This document shows positions 57,368-64,000 of a stretch of 64,000 bases of DNA, piece by piece. The notes under the pieces are model-generated. The model was not told where the DNA came from, did not search any database, and saw only the letters and a program-made list of their open reading frames with translations. Source of the stretch: Diphasiastrum complanatum (Eukaryota; Streptophyta; Lycopodiopsida; Lycopodiales; Lycopodiaceae); contig CM055111.1 of the NCBI GenBank assembly GCA_029204225.1, positions 10,560,785 to 10,624,784 on the forward strand. The letters run 5' to 3'. The first letter of the stretch is position 1. Each line of letters begins with the position of its first letter. The translations under genes and the position numbers were made by a program.

Positions 57368-59530
57368 TCAGCGAAAGTAAGTGTGAAGTGTTCGCTGAGT
57401 GGACCGTACAGTGGGCCCCGATGGAGGCGAGTGCCGACTACATCTGGGCTTTTTCCGCGGTGGCACAGCGATAGGAATCTCATCATCGGAGTCATCAGCA
57501 TGTGCTCGAGTCCGAAAGAAGCCAGTGAGAAGCAGCTGCCGGGAGTCTAACCCCAGGTGATCTAGTACAGGCAGATGAGACTGACGGAGAGTAAGCATCT
57601 CACGAACAAGAAGTCCCAAGCAACGAGCATCCGGATAGGAGACAAAACTGCGAAGTGTATGCGGGCCATCGCGAAAGAGACAATAATACCTCCCCCGGAT
57701 CTCATAATACGACGGACATCTGAGGAGGAAATGGGCTTCATCTTCCACCTCTTGCAACGAGCACAAGCGACATAGACGACGCTCCCGGGGGATATCCCAT
57801 GCACGACCGGCCTCAATAGCAAGCTGATGAGAGGAAATGCGCAACTGCCCAAGACGATAGCGCAGGCCGTGTGATAGGGGCTGTGAGAGATAAAGCGGCA
57901 ACAATGGCAAACCAGAAGGATCTAGAGAGAGGAAGTGTGTCTGGTAATAGCTCAGTCGAATACGGGAAGGTGGGAGGGAGCTCCAAGTCTGTTGCATATA
58001 TCGACGGAATAAATAGCCTCGGATATATGAATGCGTACCACGAGGAAGATCCATGATAGAGATGCCCAGATGTCGTAAGAGATCAGACGCCTGCTGGTAC
58101 CAGGATAGCTTGGCATGGGAATCAGCTAGGACACGTGAAGAAGTAACTGCAGCAACTATGTATCTATCCGAGTGAGATGCACGAATCTCCTGAATTCGCT
58201 GAAGAAAAAGAATAAGGCGGAAAAAGCCCTCAAGGATGATCGGAGGAGTAGCAAACTCAGCACATAGGATATCATGAGGGGTGGTAGTCTTGGCACGTAT
58301 CATGCGACCCAACATAGTGGCCTGAATGCGGGAAATGCCTGCCCAGTCCCGGAGAGAAAGTCCTGGCAACCAAATCTCGGAGGCATACATCACTGCTGGA
58401 ACCACCCGTGTGTGAAACAACTGGCATCTAGTAGCGGAATCAAAAATATGATTCATTGTACAACCACGCTCGAACTGGACCAATGCTGAAAGACCGGAGG
58501 AAATGTGCGCAAATGCAGCCTGGTGGAAACCAAGAAGGGGCGCAGTAAACAGGACTCCCAAGTAAGTATAAGAGGCAACAATGTCAACTTCCTGGCCGTC
58601 ATAGAAGAATTGATAATTGTGAAGGCTTTGTCGATTGGTGTTGAAAATCATGATCTTTGTCTTTTTTAAGTTAACAGAGAGACCCCAAGCAACACAAAAC
58701 CGATGTAAGACCTGTAAGTGACACTGCAACCCTTCTGGTGAGGAAGAAAGCAGGACAATGTCATCAGCATAAAGCAGAATGGGGATGAGCAAATGAGCCA
58801 GCGGGCAACCATCTCCACCTTCTTCACGAATGAGGCGCTCAAGATCATCAATATAAAGTGCAAAAGTATCAAAGGCCTTAGAGAGATCAATGAAACAAGC
58901 AAATACCTTCTTGCCCATATGCTTGGCCTCCTCAATGATAGTACGTAGAGTGAGGACATGATCAAGAGTGCTATAACCCCGGCGGAAGCCAGCCTGGCCA
59001 GTCGCATATAATAGTCGAGAATCAGCCTCTGCCGTAATGAAGTTTTGGAGAATAGTGGCGTACAACTTGGCCATGGTACGACCAATCATAATAGTGCGAT
59101 AGTTGTGGACATTCATGGCATCGCCTGCTTTAAGAATGGGATGAAGGAGATTGGTGGCCCAAGGTATGGGAAAACCATCAACAACAGAGCGGTTGAAACA
59201 GCGGGCCAGGAAAGGGGAGGCGAGTTTGGCAATTGGTTTGAGGAGCTCGGCTGAAAGGAAGTCAATGTCAGACGTACGATTGTTCTTGAGTTTGCAGATG
59301 GTGGCTTCAACCATGTCAGGAGAAAAGAGGTCACAGTGGGTAGGACGAGAAGAAAGAGAGATGGAAGGGTGAGCAGTTGTATATAGGTTGGTTGCATAGT
59401 CGACCCAGGATTGAAGAGGGATGGGTGCAATGGATAGGGGCTTATGAAGAAAGATCTTCCAAAAAGTAGCCGAGGAAGCAGAGTGCAGGGAGCGAAGGAG
59501 GTAGGAGGAACAGGAAGAAAAGTAGGCCAC
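57368..59530 (-). pseudogene. LINE ORF2 RT region, 720-codon frame with in-frame deletion
   Basis: Residues: RT N-terminal region about 60-200 (KLNNxRTSD-like, NYRTIMIGRTMAKLYATIL, GQAGFRRGYSTLDHVLTLR), motif A FIDLSKAFD (213-221), catalytic YADD (254-257), then VNLKKTKIMIF and YTYLGVLF. A C-terminal zinc knuckle C587-C590-H600-C605 follows, then a basic patch PPRKKPRCSRH (about 690-700) and the extreme C-terminus QRTLHTYFR (712-720). After KAFDT the frame jumps to LYIDDLERLI. About 70 codons that copy 1 retains here, including the QGCSLSP motif, are missing, yet the frame stays open. The RT cannot be active. Confidence 0.92.
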
Positions 59531-60669
59531 TTTCTTTTTGCGGAGAAGGAACGAAGCTGCTTTTCTGCGGAAGAAGATAGTGTAGAATTGGAGAATTTGA
59601 GGAACTCGACATATTTCTGGAAGAAAGAACAGTCGTTGTCATACCATTTATTATGGGTACGACGATGAGAAGAGAAGCGGCGAGGGGGTGCAATGGCATG
59701 AGCGGCAGTAGTCAGGGCGTGTGTTAAAAAGGAGGCTTGGGTAGTGACATCAGAGGAGGAAGGAAAGTGGTCCAGAAGACGAGAGACGTGGGCAACCTAG
59801 GCTTGGGATTGATGAGGAGGTATATGATAGCGGGTGGGTCGAACAAAGAGGGAAGGTGGAGGAGAAGGCAGACTTGGCGCTGGGGAGAAGGAAAGGTAGA
59901 GCAAAGAGTGATCAGCGATGAGGGGGGGTAGCGATGGTGAAGGATGCCAGGCGGGGCAATAAAGCAGGAGATGCAATGAAATAGTCCACTACGTTGTGAC
60001 CGCCACCAAATGGGTGGCAAGTATATGCAGAGGAGGATGGCCAGTGAAGAAGACCATTGAGGATAATGAGACCGTGTGCTTGAGCCAACCTCAGAAGCTG
60101 TTCCCCAAAAAGAGTAATTGTCGCTGATGAGTCCTGAGAATAACGGGCGTAAGAGGTATCCAACGGATGAAGAGAGAGTGTGTCAGCATAGAACTCAGTC
60201 TGGCGAGCGGTTGTGCGTGCGTTAAAGTCCCCTGCAAGCAATATGTAACCCTGTAGAGAGAGTCTAGCAACGCCGTCAGAAAGGACCTGAAAAGGATCAC
60301 CTCCCAAATCCATAAACACTGAAGTGTGGGGAGCAAAGTAGCACACTGCAACAAACAAGTCCTGATCCAGCCCCAAGAAGGATGCAGTAATCTGAAGCCA
60401 CAAGTAACGGCCATAAGTATCCTGAGACACCAACCGAATAGGAGGAGTATACACCGACTTGTACAAACATGCAACTCCACCAGAGGCCCGAAGTATCCTG
60501 CCCTGTAGCATAGGTCGTGGAGCAGAAATCCACTGAAAACCAGAAATGTGCAGAAGTGGGTGTGTGGAAGACTCATATGTCTCTGCAAAAAGTAGAAAAT
60601 CAGTCGAACATAGATAGGTGTCAAGATCAGCCGCTGTAGAAGAGGTGGAGAGGTCGCCGCAATCCCCAA
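59531..60669 (-). pseudogene. LINE ORF2 APE endonuclease region
   Basis: Endonuclease landmarks are intact: FAETYE (catalytic E), YGRYLWLQI, AVCYFAPH, LLAGDFNART (GDFN) and GGGHNVVDYFIASP. They spread over two frames (60511-59912 and an upstream overlapping frame). Another frameshift follows before the linker KWYDNDCSFFQKYVEFLKFS joins to RT. This domain nicks target DNA to start reverse transcription. Confidence 0.85.
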
Positions 60670-60683
60670 AACCGAATGTGATG

Positions 60684-61082
60684 CTAGCCGGGGCTATCGG
60701 GCTGCTCCCATGCCCGAGTACCCCAACTTCCTATTGACGCTTGGAGAAATACCACCCGCTGTTGCTTTGTCCTTGCCTCCTGAATAATAGTTTTACGCTG
60801 TAACCATTGGCAGTGAGTAAGGTCATCATCTATGTAAATCTGAGAGCCTCGGAGAGTACGACGCGCACGAAGAACTGTCTGCCGGTCGTCCATAGTTTTG
60901 AATTTGACAAATAATACCTTCGGATTATGCTGGAGGCGCCAAGCATACTGGATATCTGGAACTGAGAGCCCCATGCGTGAAGTAAACAAAGAGGTAACCT
61001 GGTCTAGTGCTGTGCCCTCAGTAGGAAGACCATGGAATCTTAAGTTGAGCTTTTTGTCATCCCGACGTTTTTTAACAGTCTA
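60684..61082 (-). pseudogene. LINE ORF1, C-terminal RNA-binding part
   Basis: The frame reads KKLNLRFHGLPTEGTALDQV, then SVPDIQYAWRL, PKVLFVKFKTMDDRQTVLRA and YIDDDLTHCQWLQRKTIIQE. The pattern of a LRFHGLP strand, VLFVKFKT and DDLT followed by a basic helix resembles the RRM/C-terminal domain of L1 ORF1p, an RNA chaperone. It is separated from the rest of ORF1 by an insertion. Confidence 0.75.
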
Positions 61083-61835
61083 AGAATCAAGAAACACTCA
61101 TTTCTTGATGCCTAGATTGCTGAAGAACAATCAAGAACTGGAATGCAAGAAAGTATGCAAGATCTACACCACTATTCCAACCTATTTAGTTTACTTGAGT
61201 GCTGATTCCTACCTTATTCCACAAACAAGAAATGAATCCTAATCCACAACTAAGCAAGAAACAAGGAAACAAGAAACTAGTTAATCCACAATGCCAGGAA
61301 ATCAAGCATGCTCATAGAAACTTCACTCAAGAACATTGCCATGAACAAGGAGCTTAGCAATTATCAAGAACTCGTGGAGGATCTTCTTTATTTGCTCAAG
61401 AGAACTTGACAATACATTCAAAGCTCCCTCACAAGAGAGGGGAGCCCTTAAATAAGCAAGAAGGCTGCCCATGTGGAGCCCAAGTGGAAATTCCACCAAA
61501 TTAGAAATTACATGTGGAATTTGCCTTTCCACTAAAGGTCACCATCAAAAGGTGGCTCACTCTAACTAATTTAAGGGGGGTCTACATTTATTTACAAAGC
61601 CTAGGAAATATGACTAGCTCCTACATGGTCGTTCCTTCTCTGGGATACACCATGTAGGCTCACATAGATATTTCACTGTCATCCTAGCTAGTAATTTCTC
61701 GACTCTCATGCTCGGCTCTCAGCTTCTTCTGCTCTCCACCTTCTGAGACCTCCTCGGTCATGGGTAAGAGGTATTCTGTGTCTTCGTCTTGGCTCGGCAT
61801 CTGGGGATTCTCTGGAATCTGCTAACATTATCCAC
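61083..61835 (-). mobile_element. 0.75-kb non-coding insertion in LINE ORF1 (solo LTR candidate)
   Basis: ORF1 coding sense stops near 61850 and resumes at 61082. In minus orientation the insert starts TGTTAGCAGATTCC and ends near TTCTTGATTCTTAGAC. It has no protein frame and contains AACAAG/CAAGAAAC words near one end. A solo LTR or other non-autonomous element is likely. I could not define a target-site duplication. Confidence 0.5.
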
Positions 61836-61912
61836 CCCTAATCTGTTGCAGGACCCACTGCAACACCGGTGATGTCTTTTCGCTTGGCACTTGGAAAAGC
61901 GTGGATCTTCGT

Positions 61913-63545
61913 TCACTTCCGTAAAACCAGGTGCTTATTAGGAACGACAGGTTTCGGAGGGGGTGGGTTTAACAAATTATACGCTGCACCGGGGGAGTGG
62001 AGTTGTTGGAGGAACTTGTCCCGTCGGGCCTTGTATGTGTCAGCTGGACCTTTTGATGGGCCCATTATTTTGCTAGGAGGTGATGGAGAGAGGGCAGATG
62101 AAAGAATCGGGTAAGTTGGAATAAAAGTTTTGAAAAAATTAAATGCAGAGTAGGAGGAGGGGTTAAAGGTGGGAGGGGGTCGGGGAAAAGTTCTGGAAGC
62201 AGCACCGGCTCTCTGGCCACCCGATCCCGAGCTACCGTCTGAAGATTGGGTTTGCCTGCCCTGATTTTGTGCTCCATCATTCCCATCATCGTCCCGTGGC
62301 TTCGTTGATTGAGCGCCTGCTTGGGCCTTGCACGCCGTGTCCCATAGTTGGCTCACCTTGTCCAAGACTTGCTGCAGGGTCTTCGTGGTATCTTCCAGCT
62401 GCTTCTGGGACTCCAGGATGATCCTCTCTTGCTTGGCCACAATGTTTTGGAAATTTTTCTTTTCAGCCTCTCGTTCTTGGATTAGCCTTACATATTTTTC
62501 CATCCGGATGGCTGAGGCCTGTGGGGCCTGGAATTGAATATCCTCGGGCTTGACTAGAGGAGCGTCGACTGTCATTGCACTCGATGATCCATCTCGTACT
62601 TGGTCGATTTGGACCATCTGGTGCTTCAGTTGCTGCTGGACCTCTTCCAGAGTGGTCTTCTGCCCGACCATCACGGATTTGATTTCCACTGTCTCTCTTT
62701 CTTTTTCTTTGGCCTGCCTCTGATGATGTGTAATTTCCTGGTCTTGATGCTCGACCTTGCTCTCGAGCATTTGAACCAACCAATGCATATGGTAGCTCGT
62801 TTCGGATAGGCCGATCATTGAGCGTTTGGCTGCTTCGGTGACCTTTTCAGGGTTAGTGAGGGTTGGGTACTGATCTGGAGTGTGGGATGGTGAGGCTAAA
62901 CCAAAAAATAAACATGGTGTTAGAGCTGAAGATGGAGGTGGAGGTGGAGGTAGTGGAGGGATGATGTTAGTAACTGTTGTGGTGGTGGTGGTGGTTAGTG
63001 GAGGGGTCAGACTTCTTCCTGGCTGCTTCTCCTTCTCTGGCTCGTCGTCGCTTATTTCCATCAGGTCCGCAGCATCAAAATATTGCGATGTGTCCACTGT
63101 GTGGACTTGCTGGGCCTGTGGTTGTTGGTCTTGTGGTTGCTGAGCCGCTTCCGTGACCTGGGGACTGGATATCCCCACTCCTCCTTCCGCCAAAACTTGT
63201 GCCGGTGGTGATGTTGGTGGTGTTGGCGTAGTAATCAGTGTGGGTGGGGTGGTGACTTGATCTGGCTGACCTGTGACTTGAGATACTGTCGTGTCAAGTG
63301 CTGGTGTAGAGGTAGTTGCTCTATCACCCCCCGTCGATGACATGTGAGGGTGATGAGTGTGGTTGTGAGGCCGTGGATGAGCTTCCATCATCTGAGGTGG
63401 AACCATCTGAAACTGATCCCACTATAGGAATCGGGTCAATCATCATAAGTGGGATGATGGGTGTGTCAATGTCTATAGAGGATGGGAGAATATCCACATA
63501 ATGATCTTAATCAGAGCTTTCATCTGATACCCATATTGCCCAAAA
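61913..63545 (-). pseudogene. LINE ORF1, N-terminal disordered and coiled-coil part
   Basis: The open frame 63406-61913 (497 codons) is Pro/Thr/Gln-rich for about 190 residues, including poly-Thr and poly-Pro runs. Two coiled coils follow, at about residues 207-270 and 300-355, rich in heptads with Lys/Glu/Gln. A Gly/Ser/Gln linker and a basic PSKGPADTYKARRDKFLQQL stretch complete it. This is the coiled-coil trimerisation plan of LINE ORF1 proteins. Upstream, an acidic stretch (VDILPSSIDIDTPIIP..., TSDDGSSST) in a neighbouring frame up to about 63545 is probably the true N-terminus, with a frameshift near 63310-63400. Confidence 0.72.
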
Positions 63546-63753
63546 AAAATTTCAAAAAAAAAAAACGATTTTGGTTTTTTTCCAAATCGCGATTTTAAAT
63601 CGTAGTGCATCTATGGTTTGTGCTAACTCTTTCTATCTTTGGTGGTACAATTTTCCCACCAACTGTGGTGCATGATATAGTTGATGATTTGAGTTATGAA
63701 CTAATTCACATAAGTAGGAAATCAGTCTGTAAAGCAAGAAAGAGAATGCTTAA

Positions 63754-63759
<6 letters not shown>
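63546..63759. other. A-rich, palindromic flank of the LINE 5' end
   Basis: An A12 run, CGATTTTGG, T7 and AAATCGCGATTT palindromes lie at 63550-63602. Otherwise nothing is recognised. Confidence 0.5.

Positions 63760-63812
<53 letters not shown>
63760..63812. repeat. (GA)n microsatellite
   Basis: A GA tract with one AAA interruption near 63803. No LINE 3' box lies beside it. Confidence 0.93.
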
Positions 63813-63813
<1 letters not shown>

Positions 63814-64000
63814 TCAATATCATAAGCTGCATAATGAATGACAATGTCTCCTACTGATACCCTTAGAGAAGCCCTAAAAGGGAACCATCAATGGATAAGA
63901 CTGACGAAACTAATCTCTAAGAGGGATAATAGTGCTCCCTCCAGATAGGGTTTGTGACCCCCCAGATGGCCCCCCTCATCAATACATGACCAAATATCAA

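Larger units (their letters stand above)
57066..63545 (-). mobile_element. near-full-length APE-type LINE (copy 2)
   Basis: On the minus strand: ORF1 (about 63545-60684, split by a 0.75-kb insertion), ORF2 with APE endonuclease and RT (about 60669-57368), and a 300-bp 3' UTR with hairpin, AATAAA and a CTTT/CT tail (57139-57066). There is no RNase H. It keeps a 720-codon uninterrupted ORF2 frame and is therefore much younger than copy 1. An in-frame RT deletion and frameshifts between APE and RT make it inactive. The clade cannot be fixed by eye: ORF1 has an L1-like plan, but the tail structure is unlike a poly(A)-tailed L1. Confidence 0.92.

Overview
The window looks like nuclear DNA from a large-genome vascular plant. 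Two host genes resemble plant genes: an ABCB half-transporter close to Arabidopsis TAP2/ALS1/ABCB27, and a probable first exon of the plastid cytochrome c assembly protein CCS1. Introns are several kilobases long and filled with decayed transposons, and dinucleotide microsatellites are very long. Penelope-like retroelements, together with APE-type LINEs that end in a hairpin plus a (CT)n tail, fit a fern, lycophyte or gymnosperm better than a typical angiosperm. That lineage call is inference only.

Layout. About 0.25-5.6 kb: palindrome-rich DNA, then a 5'-truncated LINE on the minus strand. A Ty3/gypsy chromovirus is inserted in the LINE, and one internal segment of that chromovirus is inverted. 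About 6.0-20.3 kb: twelve exons of the ABCB gene on the plus strand. Its upstream exons lie outside the window. Its 7.2-kb intron holds a Penelope-like element that is itself split by a palindrome-rich insertion. About 22.7-25.3 kb: an LTR with primer-binding site, then a second Penelope-like fragment. About 26.8-39.3 kb: a nest of LTR retrotransposons. It holds an inverted copia RT fragment, a gypsy element with mutated catalytic residues, an unrecognised 1-kb reading frame, a copia pol, an LTR with primer-binding site, and a decayed copia RT of another lineage.

About 42-44.7 kb: two short tandem duplications, a TATA box, and a 194-codon acidic protein of unknown function with an internal two-fold repeat. 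About 46.5-49.4 kb: TA, GT and GA microsatellites, a possible tiny gene, and a tandem duplication in which each unit carries a long (GA)n tract. About 51.8-52.6 kb: a copia 3' end on the minus strand. About 54.2-55.1 kb: a 77-bp tandem duplication followed by the CCS1-like exon. About 57.1-63.5 kb: a near-full-length LINE on the minus strand with ORF1, APE and RT. It lacks about 70 codons of RT in frame and ends in a PCNA-interacting-type motif.

The strongest unexpected signal is at the LINE 3' ends. Four dispersed copies share a hairpin with a 5-bp stem and 4-nt loop. The stem sequence differs between copies but pairing is always kept, and the hairpin is followed by an AATAAA-containing box and a pyrimidine microsatellite tail. 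Next in interest are the unrecognised frame at 33.7-34.7 kb and a family of palindrome-dense islands at retroelement boundaries.
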